A DNA stretch of 64,000 nucleotides, from assembly GCA_964419335.1 (NCBI GenBank), contig CAYQOX010000003.1, forward strand, positions 1 through 64,000, given 5' to 3'. Both the position numbers and the translations under genes were made by a program. Shown piece after piece: positions 18,198 to 26,904 of the stretch. Positions within the stretch are counted from its first letter, which is position 1; every line of letters begins with the position of its first letter. The stretch comes from CAYQOX01 sp964419335 (GTDB lineage Bacteria > Hinthialibacterota > Hinthialibacteria > Hinthialibacterales > Hinthialibacteraceae). The notes below the pieces were generated by a model. The model ran no database searches. It was not told where the DNA came from and saw only the letters and a list, made by a program, of their open reading frames with translations.

Positions 18198-18818
18198 TCA
18201 ATAGGCAGATTCAGGGGAAGTGAAATTTGATTCTACACCCAATTCATAAAGAATTCGGCTCAGTTCAAGCGTTGGTAGACCAATGATGTTATGGTAAGAG
18301 CCTTGAATTTCTTTAACAAATCCCTTACCACCCTCTTGGATGGCATAGGCTCCTGCTTTGTCCATCGGTTCTCCTGTTAAAATGTAGTCCTCGATATCGT
18401 TTTCACTCAACTTTTTAAAACAGACAGAAGAACGAATGGCTTTGACCACTTCGATATCTCTTTTTTGGTTATAGACACAAATGCCAGTCCAGACTTCATG
18501 CCATCGGTTAGAGAGTCGACTGAGCATAAGGGCTGCTTCTTCGTTATTTTTAGGTTTTCCCATGATATGGTCATCCACGGCCACTACCGTATCAGCTCCA
18601 ATCACAAGATGATCGGGAAATTGGGAGCCTACTGTTATCGCTTTTTCCAGTGCCATGCGCGAGGAGTAAGCATTGGGTAGATCTCCCATGGGAGGAAATT
18701 CAGTAAATTTACTGGTTTGAATAACAAAGGGGATCCCCAATTTCTCCATGAGTTTTTTGCGTCGCGGAGATTGGCTGGCGAGAATAATACCTTCGAAATG
18801 TTTATTTAATCTGTTCAT
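18198..18818 (-). CDS. maf: Maf-like nucleoside triphosphate pyrophosphatase
   Basis: The 206-residue enzyme hydrolyses non-canonical or surplus nucleoside triphosphates to monophosphate and pyrophosphate. ILASQSPRRKKLMEKLGIPF is the N-terminal Maf signature. VIGADTVVAVD holds the catalytic Asp, and YILTGEPMDKAGAYAIQ and KGFVKEIQGSYHNIIGLP close the active site. Length and order are typical. It is the upstream partner of the DUF151 gene. Confidence 0.96.
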   Translation of the reverse strand: MNRLNKHFEGIILASQSPRRKKLMEKLGIPFVIQTSKFTEFPPMGDLPNAYSSRMALEKAITVGSQFPDHLVIGADTVVAVDDHIMGKPKNNEEAALMLSRLSNRWHEVWTGICVYNQKRDIEVVKAIRSSVCFKKLSENDIEDYILTGEPMDKAGAYAIQEGGKGFVKEIQGSYHNIIGLPTLELSRILYELGVESNFTSPESAY

Positions 18819-18981
18819 GTATCGTTATGTTTTCATCCCATTTCTGGGTTGAGGATTATTGGGTTAAGACATCTCCTTATGTTCTCATTATATTTCGACA
18901 CATTCAAACACCAAGGGACGATTTCTTGTTTTTGAAAATTTGAAAAGAGAAACTCATGAGTCCCTCTTCCGATGAAAGAGA

Positions 18982-19446
18982 TTATCCCAGCACATTGAGA
19001 GATTGACCACGAGTCAAGTCTTGGGTAGGCGAAGGCGGCGGTGGTGCTGGTTGAGAATTATTTTGAGTGGGTTCTGTTTGATTTGATTCTTCTTCGGGGG
19101 ATTGGGTGTTGGTTTGAGTGGGGTTCGGTGCGTTGTTCGGGGATTGAATATTTTGTTCAGACTGTGCGGGTGTTTGCGCACGCTGAGTGGTTTGTTCCGG
19201 GTTGGGGGGGGATCCCGCCGCTTGAATGGCTTGTTGGCTGATTTGAACTTGATCGCTGCCGTTGGTGGTACTCATCCCAGGCGCCGCAGGTGCATTGGCT
19301 GGAATACCTTGTTGGGTTGGTGCAGGGGGGGGAGACTGTAATGGTGGTGCCGAGGGTGTAGGGGTATGCGTTTGTCGTGGTTGAATCCCTTGATTTGGTT
19401 CATTTTGTGGTGGTATTTGTGGAGCACTTGTCGGTCCTGATACCAT
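18982..19446 (-). CDS. Proline/glutamine-rich low-complexity protein
   Basis: The 154-residue protein is almost wholly Pro, Gln, Asn, Thr and Ser, and predicted disordered, with runs such as PPLQSPPPAPTQQ and APPPPSPTQ. Near residue 65 a short ordered-looking motif, DQVQISQQAIQAAG, resembles the start of FlgM-like or small motility proteins (DxVxIS). This is weak. GAGGTG 5 bases before the ATG supports the start. No signal peptide. The N-terminus MVSGPTSA resembles that of the coiled-coil protein at 49392-50213 (MVQGPSAI). The codon pattern and RBS argue that it is expressed, but I cannot name it. Confidence 0.6.
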   Translation of the reverse strand: MVSGPTSAPQIPPQNEPNQGIQPRQTHTPTPSAPPLQSPPPAPTQQGIPANAPAAPGMSTTNGSDQVQISQQAIQAAGSPPNPEQTTQRAQTPAQSEQNIQSPNNAPNPTQTNTQSPEEESNQTEPTQNNSQPAPPPPSPTQDLTRGQSLNVLG

Positions 19447-19516
19447 GATGGCACCTCATTTCGTACAGGATAGTTTCATTTATTATAAACAAATTTTATT
19501 CAAAAAGCAAACACTT

Positions 19517-20203
19517 TTATTCATCACGACTCCCATCACGTACCCGCAATTGATTGACGTAACAATGAGCGGCGCGAATGGGTTCAGGTTGGCGGTACTT
19601 GCGGCATAGTTCGAGGATCAATTGCGAGGCGTGGAGGAAATCGATCTGATGTCCAGGACTGACAAATAAGGGTTTTATACCTCTTCTTGTCCGTAGGACT
19701 TCGCCGATTTTTTTGCCTTGATAAAGCAAATCGGAGATGCTGCCGCGTTCAATTCCTAGCTCTCCATATTCGCCAACTAAGCGATTTTTCGCACATCCAA
19801 TGGTGATTAAGCCTGACTCAACCCCGATATGGGAGGCGAGTCCGGCCCCTCGAGGGTGGGCAATGCCTTGGCCATCGCAGAGGAGCACATCCGGTTTTGT
19901 TTTTAGGGTTTCAAGACAAGAGCGTACCAGCGGCCATTCGCGAAAGGCGAGATAACCTGGGATATAGGGATAGTCTAAGGTTTGGACACACGAGGATTCT
20001 TCGATGATTTCCAACTTCGGATAGGAAAGTACAATAACGACAGCGAATCCGGTTTTAGAAAAGCGCCCGAAGGATATATCCGCCCCTGCTACGGTTTGAA
20101 TTGCGTGGAATGGGGGCAGGCGATTGTTCAGGGAGACTTGGTCTGCGATCCAAGCCTGATATTTTTGCCATTCTTCTATATCCCAATTGTTTTTCGATTG
20201 CAT
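19517..20203 (-). CDS. nfi: Endonuclease V (deoxyinosine 3' endonuclease)
   Basis: The 228-residue enzyme repairs deaminated bases by nicking near deoxyinosine. VAGADISFG gives the first catalytic Asp. YIPGYLAFREWPL is the family's hallmark (PYIPG wedge and catalytic Glu). LLCDGQGIAHPRGAGLASHIGV holds the second Asp and the lesion-binding region. GCAKNRLVG also matches. Length is normal. It is divergent from mfd, also a repair gene, with 126 bp between starts. Confidence 0.96.
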   Translation of the reverse strand: MQSKNNWDIEEWQKYQAWIADQVSLNNRLPPFHAIQTVAGADISFGRFSKTGFAVVIVLSYPKLEIIEESSCVQTLDYPYIPGYLAFREWPLVRSCLETLKTKPDVLLCDGQGIAHPRGAGLASHIGVESGLITIGCAKNRLVGEYGELGIERGSISDLLYQGKKIGEVLRTRRGIKPLFVSPGHQIDFLHASQLILELCRKYRQPEPIRAAHCYVNQLRVRDGSRDE

Positions 20204-20329
20204 TCGTTAAGACCGTTCCATCAAATACGGCATGAAAGTCATCCTATTTTTTTCTATTTTAATCCGGCTACAATACTATTCGGTTAATGATGATGAATAA
20301 ATTCTGTAACAGAATCCTGAAGCGAATTG

Positions 20330-23300
20330 ATGATTAAAACTCTCGAAAACTATTCTTTACAAGATACATTACTCCAGGAACTGCTTCAACAGGAGGAATT
20401 TTCCCAGATCAAGGAACAAATAGAAGATGGTTCACCTATCTTTTGCGGGCAGATGGTGGGCTCTTCTAAATCTCTGTTGGTTTCCCGGTTAGCCCATGAT
20501 ATCAACCATCCGTTTGTTATTGTTACACCGGATCAGAGTTCGGCCTATTTAATGCTGGATGATATAGAGTTTTTTCTGCGTGAATTCGATCGACGTCCGC
20601 CGGTGTTTGTATATCCCCACTTAGAGATACTCCCCTATGAACCTCAACCGGTGGAGCTCGCCATCAGTATGGAGCGCTTGGCGCCGATTCAGCATTATTT
20701 AGAGCATCGAAGAAAGAGCCCCAATGCGGATTGTCCTATGATTGTCATTGCTCCCATTTCGGCGGTAATGAAGAAGCTTCCGCCCTTGGGAATCTATGAG
20801 GAAAAAGCGCTCCATTGCCGTATCGGGAATGAAATCAGCCGGGACGAACTCTCGCAATGGCTTGTGCAGCAGGGGTATGAATTTCGAGACCTGGTTGCCC
20901 AGCGAGGGGATTTCTCGACCCGGGGCGATATTGTCGACATTTATTCATTTTCGTGTCCCGATCCTGTACGCATCGAACTGTGGGGGGATGAGATTGATTC
21001 TATCCGTATGTTTGATATTTCTACTCAGCGTTCCAAGGAATCAATCGAAGAGGTGGTACTTTATCCCAGCAAGGAAGATGTATTGATTCGGGAGACGATC
21101 GAGCAATCCAAGGAATTGGTTTTCCTTCCGACTCTTTTTCATGACTCGGTCGTAGTGATGTCGGGGCAGGATGAAATTGAGAAAGAGGGAGAGAAATTTT
21201 TTGAGCTGGTTGAAAAACGCTATCATGAAGTAACCTCCAAGCCGGAAGAAGATCACGAAGTCCATCTTAGTGAAGACGATTTTCATAAACATGAAGAAGC
21301 CTTGATGGAAGAGCCCCAGGTTCTTTATGGTTCCATGGTTGATTGGGCTGAAGAATGGGATCGCCATCGTCTTTTATCCCTCACGGAGTTTGTGCTTGAG
21401 CCGGATCCATTGCATGTCAATCTTGGTTTTACGACCCCTGAGATTTTTGGTGAAGACCAAAAGGCTCGTATTGATAGTTTAATTCGGGTAACGCAAGCGG
21501 GCAGACTGGTTTTGATTGTTTGCGATAATAATGGGCAAAAAAGCCGGTTGGACGAAATTTTAGAATCTCACCGACAAGAACAAGAAATCCAGGAAGATCG
21601 TCCTTTTCCTCAAACGATGGTGGGTGAACTGCATCGCGGTTTTGGCTGCAGTACACCGAATCTACTTGTCTGCACCGATCGTGAAATCTTCGGCCGCTAC
21701 CGGCGTTTTCGTACGCCAGTGCGGGACGGGATCGCCACCCCGGTTTCGGATTTAATGGAGTTGAAGCCGGGGGATTATGTAGTACATATCGATCATGGTA
21801 TTGGGCGTTTTGTCGCGATTCGGCGAATGGAGCATGAAGGCGGCGAGGGTGAATTTATTGAGTTGGAGTATGCCGATAACGGCTCGCTGTATGTTCCCTT
21901 GGAGCAGATTGACAAGATTGGTCATTATGTTGGTGGAGAGAATGCGAAACCGGCTTTATCCAAACTAGGAACAAAAAATTGGGAGCGTACCAAGAAACGT
22001 GCCAAGCAAGCCATCGAAGACATGGCGGAAGAATTGCTCGAGCTCTATGCGACCCGAAGCATTCGTAAAGGATATGGTTTTAGTCCAGACACGCCTTGGC
22101 AAAATGAATTTGAGGCTACTTTCATGTATGAGGAAACCGCCGATCAATGGCGGGCGATCGAAGAAGTTAAACGCGACATGGAAGCCGATGAACCGATGGA
22201 TCGGCTGATCTGCGGAGATGTGGGATTTGGTAAAACCGAAGTGGCAATCCGCGCGGCTTTTAAAGCGGTGATGGATGGCAAGCAAGTTGTGATCTTGGTC
22301 CCCACCACAGTGTTGTGTCAGCAGCATTATACGACATTTAAGGAGCGCCTGGTGGATTATCCGATCCGGGTGGAGATGCTCTCACGTTTTTTGAGTTCTG
22401 GGGAACAGAAAATCGTTATCGATGAGATCGTGAACGGGGATGTGGATATTTGCGTCGGTACTCACCGGCTGTTATCCAAGGATGTGAAGTTTCCTAATCT
22501 TGGGCTTGTTATCATCGATGAAGAGCAGCGCTTTGGAGTGAAACACAAAGAACGCCTGCGGCAAATGCGAAAACTGGTGGATACTATTACCCTCACGGCT
22601 ACTCCTATTCCCCGGACATTGTATATGTCGCTTTCTGGAATACGCAACATGAGTTTGGTTAGCACTCCGCCGAAGAACCGTTTGCCTATTGAGACCTACA
22701 TCATGGAGTGGTCTCGGGAAGTAATTGAAAACGCAATTTTGCGTGAACTCTCGCGTGATGGACAAGTGTATTTCGTGCATAACCGGGTTGAGTCGATTAT
22801 GCAAATTGCGAATTATATTCAAGAGACCGTTCCTCACGCGCGGATTTGTGTGGCGCACGGGCAAATGGCGGAACATGATCTGGAACAAATCATGCTGCGC
22901 TTTATTCGTCATGAGTATGATATCCTGGTAGCCACCAGCATTATTGAAAATGGCCTCGACATCCCCAACGTCAATACAATCGTTATTAATCGTGCTGATC
23001 ACTTTGGTCTTTCGCAGTTGTATCAATTGCGGGGCCGGGTAGGACGTGACCGCCACCGCGCTTATTGTTATTTGTTAGTGCCCAGCAAAAAAGGCCTTTC
23101 CAGCATTGCACGAAAACGCCTTCTCGCCTTGCAGGAACATAACCAATTGGGTGCGGGGTTTCACCTGGCCATGCGTGATATGGAAATCCGTGGGATTGGT
23201 AATATCCTGGGGCGCGAACAGCATGGTTATATCGCTGCGATTGGGTTTGATTTATACTCGAAGCTTCTTTCTGAGACGGTCACATCCATCCGAAGCAACA

Positions 23301-23905
23301 AAAATAAAAGCATCGAATTGGATTGGGATACGACTTTGGAAATGTCGCCTAAGGGTACCATCCCTCCTAGTTATGTGGAAAGCAGCAAACAACGAATGTC
23401 CTTGCATCAGCGTATCGCCAAGATCAAAACGTTCGACAAGATCGACGAGATCAAGGAAGAGTTGGAAGATATCTATGGAAAAATCCCACCCGAAATCGAG
23501 CGTTTGCTGTTTGGGGTTCAGATTCGGGTTCGTGCTCATCAAGCGGGCATGGATGTCGTGAGTGTTCACAAACGCCGGGGGTACCTGCGGTATCATCAAA
23601 GCCAGATGGATAAATTCGATCCGGGTAAGATTATGCAATTGGATGGTTTTCAGGGGTTGAAACTACGAGTGGCTGCGAAAGGGGACCATGTCGCCATTGA
23701 ATTTCATGACTCCCGGGGAGAGGATGATTTGGCGCAAAAAGTGATCCCGCTGATCGATGCTCTCGAAGGCGATCAAGTCCCTAAAAAGGAAGAAGAAATG
23801 GATCAAGCCGCCCCCACTCCTGAGGAACCTCCTAAAGAACTTCCTAAATCCAAGAAGAAGAAAATAAGAGCCAAGAAACTAGCCAAGAAAAGATTTAAGA
23901 ATTAG
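20330..23905 (+). CDS. mfd: Transcription-repair coupling factor
   Basis: The roughly 1191-residue translocase displaces stalled RNA polymerase and recruits UvrA. The N-terminal UvrB-like region (about 1-340) includes QRGDFSTRGDIVDIYS. The RNA-polymerase-interacting domain contains KPGDYVVHIDHGIGRF (about residue 480). The helicase core has Walker A CGDVGFGKTEVA, the DEEQRFG box, TATPIPRTLYMSL and the RecG-like GRVGR segment (LRGRVGRDRHRAYCY). The TRCF C-terminal domain follows. The last 30 residues are very Lys-rich (SKKKKIRAKKLAKK), an extension of unknown role. ATG 20330 is preferred to a TTG just before it. No strong Shine-Dalgarno is seen. The 235-bp gap after it (23906-24140) shows no clear gene or terminator. 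Confidence 0.97.
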   Translation: MIKTLENYSLQDTLLQELLQQEEFSQIKEQIEDGSPIFCGQMVGSSKSLLVSRLAHDINHPFVIVTPDQSSAYLMLDDIEFFLREFDRRPPVFVYPHLEILPYEPQPVELAISMERLAPIQHYLEHRRKSPNADCPMIVIAPISAVMKKLPPLGIYEEKALHCRIGNEISRDELSQWLVQQGYEFRDLVAQRGDFSTRGDIVDIYSFSCPDPVRIELWGDEIDSIRMFDISTQRSKESIEEVVLYPSKEDVLIRETIEQSKELVFLPTLFHDSVVVMSGQDEIEKEGEKFFELVEKRYHEVTSKPEEDHEVHLSEDDFHKHEEALMEEPQVLYGSMVDWAEEWDRHRLLSLTEFVLEPDPLHVNLGFTTPEIFGEDQKARIDSLIRVTQAGRLVLIVCDNNGQKSRLDEILESHRQEQEIQEDRPFPQTMVGELHRGFGCSTPNLLVCTDREIFGRYRRFRTPVRDGIATPVSDLMELKPGDYVVHIDHGIGRFVAIRRMEHEGGEGEFIELEYADNGSLYVPLEQIDKIGHYVGGENAKPALSKLGTKNWERTKKRAKQAIEDMAEELLELYATRSIRKGYGFSPDTPWQNEFEATFMYEETADQWRAIEEVKRDMEADEPMDRLICGDVGFGKTEVAIRAAFKAVMDGKQVVILVPTTVLCQQHYTTFKERLVDYPIRVEMLSRFLSSGEQKIVIDEIVNGDVDICVGTHRLLSKDVKFPNLGLVIIDEEQRFGVKHKERLRQMRKLVDTITLTATPIPRTLYMSLSGIRNMSLVSTPPKNRLPIETYIMEWSREVIENAILRELSRDGQVYFVHNRVESIMQIANYIQETVPHARICVAHGQMAEHDLEQIMLRFIRHEYDILVATSIIENGLDIPNVNTIVINRADHFGLSQLYQLRGRVGRDRHRAYCYLLVPSKKGLSSIARKRLLALQEHNQLGAGFHLAMRDMEIRGIGNILGREQHGYIAAIGFDLYSKLLSETVTSIRSNKNKSIELDWDTTLEMSPKGTIPPSYVESSKQRMSLHQRIAKIKTFDKIDEIKEELEDIYGKIPPEIERLLFGVQIRVRAHQAGMDVVSVHKRRGYLRYHQSQMDKFDPGKIMQLDGFQGLKLRVAAKGDHVAIEFHDSRGEDDLAQKVIPLIDALEGDQVPKKEEEMDQAAPTPEEPPKELPKSKKKKIRAKKLAKKRFKN

Positions 23906-24140
23906 GCCATCCTGGGGTGATTTTTTGCTATATTATCTAATTTTATTATAAGATAGATGGTTGTGGTCAGCAGATAAGTAACTCTAAAGGTCCATCGTTT
24001 GTGGTCATTGGGTTAGGCCGCCTGTCTCAGAGTTTTTTTCCTGTTGGCGTTCCATTTCATGTGATTTTGAAGCATAGTAAATGAAAGAATGGAGAAAGTT
24101 ATTAATAAGATAAGGCATTTCTTTCTTTTAGGAGGATTAA

Positions 24141-25133
24141 ATGAAGTCTCGAAAGAATAAAACGTTGACACGACGGGAAGTGTTGCAGAACACAGGACGC
24201 ATTCTTCCGGCGGGGCTGGTTGCTTCGACTTTTCTTTCCAGCCATCCGGTGGCCGCGGAAGAGAAAATGCCTCAGAGAGTGCTAGGCGGTACGGGTAAAA
24301 AACTTTCTCTGTTAACGTTGGGGACGGGGCATTTTCGCTCTTCGCTCGATATTGAGGTGGAACAAGTGGAGAAAATACTTGATCGAGCGGTGAAATTAGG
24401 TGTGAATTCCATCGATACGGCGCCCAATTATTCAGAATCAGAAGAACTTTTGGGACATGTACTTAAACCTTATCGTGAAAAACTTTTTCTTGCCACGAAA
24501 ACAGAATCGCCTACTTATGAGGGTACGTGGGAACTCTTACGGCGTAGTTTGAAGCGTTTGCAAACCGAGTATCTTGACCTTGTTTATATACACAATTGGG
24601 GAATGGAGGATCGTTTTCCAGATGAAGAACAGGTATTGGGTGAAAAAGGGACGCTCGGTGCCCTAAAAGAAGCGAAAAAGCAAGGGGTTATTCGCCATAT
24701 TGGGGTTTCCGGTCATTTTTATCCATCGCGTTTTAAGACCTTACTTGAGCGTGAGGAAATCGAGGTTTATATGTGCGCGGTCAATTTTGTTGCCCGTCAC
24801 GTTTACAATTTTGAAGAGAAAGTATTCCAACCGGCGGCTTCACGCGACCGCGGACTTGTCGCGATGAAAGTCATTGGCGGCCCTGCGAATTGGAGGGAGG
24901 GCACGGCTCGTGTGATGCCTGATTATTTGGAAACGGCTATACGGTATGCTGCCCAAATTCCCCAGGTAACGACTTTGAATATTGGTTTTCGTTCTGTGGA
25001 GGAATTGGAACAATCAGCCCAAATCATCAAATCCATAAAGCCATTTACAGAAAAAGAGCAAAATGAAGTCAATGAACTAGGTAAAGAAATGGCGAAAGAA
25101 TGGAAAGCTGTTTATGGAGAACCTGTGACCTGA
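24141..25133 (+). CDS. Aldo/keto reductase with twin-arginine signal
   Basis: This is a 330-residue protein. The N-terminus TRREVLQNTG followed by a mildly hydrophobic stretch to AVAAEE is a Tat signal, so it is probably exported folded with cofactor. The body is an aldo/keto reductase TIM barrel. SIDTAPNYSESEELLG gives catalytic Asp and Tyr, LFLATKTE the Lys and YIHNWG the His, so the tetrad is complete. NAD(P)-binding elements near the end (TTLNIGFRSVEEL) fit. The substrate is unknown; by context it is likely a sugar. AGGAGG at 24131-24136 sets the start. No partner dehydrogenase is adjacent. Confidence 0.88.
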   Translation: MKSRKNKTLTRREVLQNTGRILPAGLVASTFLSSHPVAAEEKMPQRVLGGTGKKLSLLTLGTGHFRSSLDIEVEQVEKILDRAVKLGVNSIDTAPNYSESEELLGHVLKPYREKLFLATKTESPTYEGTWELLRRSLKRLQTEYLDLVYIHNWGMEDRFPDEEQVLGEKGTLGALKEAKKQGVIRHIGVSGHFYPSRFKTLLEREEIEVYMCAVNFVARHVYNFEEKVFQPAASRDRGLVAMKVIGGPANWREGTARVMPDYLETAIRYAAQIPQVTTLNIGFRSVEELEQSAQIIKSIKPFTEKEQNEVNELGKEMAKEWKAVYGEPVT

Positions 25134-25250
25134 GAAACGGGAGATTTCAAGTGAACTATTGAAAGTACGAATGGTCTATGTGTAAAATGGTAATGATGTT
25201 TCTTTTGTAGTGAGCCTTTTAAGTCTCTTAAAAAAAGAGAGTAGGAAATC

Positions 25251-25937
25251 ATGACACAAGATATCCACGAATTGAAGAAATCGCAAAAACATCACATCCG
25301 GTGTGCTGTGTGTGGGAAATCTTGCGTGTCAGTCTATGATGAGGATTTAAAAGCATTTCCGATTTATCATACGCAACAGGCCAGTGGACTGAATTATAAA
25401 TGCGAAGACCGTTTTTATGAGGCTTTGCTGCGTATTTATACTTTTTTACATAAACAAAACCAATCCATGAGCATGAATGATCTGGTGAATCGATTTCAGT
25501 GGTTGGATTTGGTTATCATGCGGAAAGAAATGCTTGCGTGGTGTATGAATCGGGGATTTTTGACTGTCGATGGTCTGAAACGGGTCGAAATTCCATCGTC
25601 CGTAGAAAATAATTTAAGTAACTTGTTTGAATCCACGAACTTGGATGATCCCGATAATGTCGAGGTGGCGGTTGAGATTGTGAAAGGGGCTTTGAGGAAT
25701 TTAAACGAGGATTTAGAACCGGTGCCGCATAACGAAATGCCGATCAAGACGGTTGAATTGGATTTGGGGGATTCGACAATATTTGAGAATATTGATACGA
25801 GAAAAGTGCCATTGAAACGTGATGAAAAGAAAGGCATGGTTACTGCTTCGCGCACGGGCGCGGATGACTTGGAGAGGCGTTCTTCCACCGCTTCCAGCAC
25901 CATGGCTCGCCGGCGATTGGAGGATGATACCAAGTGA
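25251..25937 (+). CDS. Hypothetical protein with N-terminal Cys motif
   Basis: The 228-residue protein is not recognised. Residues about 16-25 contain CAVCGKSC, a possible zinc knuckle, with another Cys near residue 50. A helical region (about 55-115) resembles a small winged-helix-like fold (MSMNDLVNRFQWLDLVIMRKEMLAWCMNRGFL). The C-terminal half is acidic and then Ser/Arg-rich, probably disordered (RTGADDLERRSSTASS). AGGA lies before the ATG. It is convergent with another small Cys-motif protein, with a 44-bp gap. A regulatory or adaptor role is possible but unproven. Confidence 0.65.
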   Translation: MTQDIHELKKSQKHHIRCAVCGKSCVSVYDEDLKAFPIYHTQQASGLNYKCEDRFYEALLRIYTFLHKQNQSMSMNDLVNRFQWLDLVIMRKEMLAWCMNRGFLTVDGLKRVEIPSSVENNLSNLFESTNLDDPDNVEVAVEIVKGALRNLNEDLEPVPHNEMPIKTVELDLGDSTIFENIDTRKVPLKRDEKKGMVTASRTGADDLERRSSTASSTMARRRLEDDTK

Positions 25938-25981
25938 ATCATTTGGGAGGAAGAGCGGCTATAGGTCGACCGGACGAATGG

Positions 25982-26293
25982 TCATTGCAAGATTTTCTTC
26001 TCGAGAAGGATATACATACGATCTCGGCAGGTACGGCATAAATCGAGATGAAATGAGTAATAGACTTCGTCGTTGAGTTCTTTCTCGCTCTTTTGTTCAG
26101 CGGCTTTCATTAATTTTCGAATTTCTTCTTGCAAATTATTGCTTGTTTGGTTTAAGGTTTCGTCGAATTTATCTCCCTCGTATCCACAGTACAATTCTCC
26201 TTTAAAAATAAAGCGTGGCCGGCCAACTTCAATCAGATCACCGCACAAATCGCAGGTAAATTTGATGCCTTGATCGTTATTTTCTTGAGTCAT
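25982..26293 (-). CDS. Small protein with two CxxC motifs
   Basis: The 103-residue protein has FTCDLCGDLIEVG near the start and LDLCRTCRDRMYIL near the end, separated by an acidic helical segment. This spacing could bind one zinc ion, treble-clef or ribbon style. No family is recognised. The gene is divergent from ogt with 41 bp between starts, so the promoters must overlap. Confidence 0.65.
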   Translation of the reverse strand: MTQENNDQGIKFTCDLCGDLIEVGRPRFIFKGELYCGYEGDKFDETLNQTSNNLQEEIRKLMKAAEQKSEKELNDEVYYSFHLDLCRTCRDRMYILLEKKILQ

Positions 26294-26334
26294 GATTCTA
26301 TCCCTAAAAGAGTGAGTTTTGTTGGAGATGAGTT

Positions 26335-26844
26335 ATGTCCTGGGTTTCAATTGCTTCTATGGATTCACCTGTTGGAGCCTTAAGCCTGTCGGGCGATCAG
26401 GAATTAATCGCCTTGCATATCCATGATCCCGACTATGACCAATTATACCAGACTTTAGAACCATTTGGGGGAGGAAGCCCAAGGGGGTCTTCGAACCTAC
26501 TAAGAAAAGCAGTTAAGCAATTAGGAGAATATTTTCAGGGCAAGCGGCGTGTGTTTGAGATCCCATTGCGTTTTCATGGCACCGAATTTCAGTGCAAGGT
26601 GTGGGAGGAACTGCGGAGAATCCCTTATGGAAAAGTGATTACCTATGGTGAACTCGCGCGGCGGCTGGGCAATCCCAAAGCGGCACGTGCGGTCGGAGGG
26701 GCTAATGGCTGTAACCCTATCCCTATTATTGTGCCTTGTCATCGAGTGATTGCCACAGGAGAGCGTCTGGGCGGTTTTGGCAGTGGGATCGATATTAAGA
26801 AAAGACTTTTGCATTTAGAAGGAGTTGATGGACTGAAAGAATAA
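26335..26844 (+). CDS. ogt: Methylated-DNA--protein-cysteine S-methyltransferase
   Basis: The 169-residue protein repairs O6-alkylguanine by transferring the alkyl group to its own Cys. The acceptor site is IPIIVPCHRVIA (about residues 129-140). FQCKVWEELRRIPYGKVITYGELARRLGNPKAARAVG is the helix-turn-helix/arginine-finger region of the DNA-binding domain. The N-terminal ribonuclease-like domain is short. GGAG 7 bases before the ATG supports the start. Confidence 0.96.
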   Translation: MSWVSIASMDSPVGALSLSGDQELIALHIHDPDYDQLYQTLEPFGGGSPRGSSNLLRKAVKQLGEYFQGKRRVFEIPLRFHGTEFQCKVWEELRRIPYGKVITYGELARRLGNPKAARAVGGANGCNPIPIIVPCHRVIATGERLGGFGSGIDIKKRLLHLEGVDGLKE

Positions 26845-26873
26845 AAGGCATGGAGTGATTTTCCATGCCTTTT
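26843..26873. terminator. Bidirectional terminator between ogt and metG
   Basis: Arms AAAAGGCATGGA and TCCATGCCTTTT (12 bp, perfect) surround a 7-base loop, with A/T flanks that give a T-run in both directions. It serves the two convergent genes and overlaps the ogt stop codon. Confidence 0.85.
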
Positions 26874-26904
26874 GAGTTTGCGAGGTTTCAGCGAATGGTA
26901 TGTT

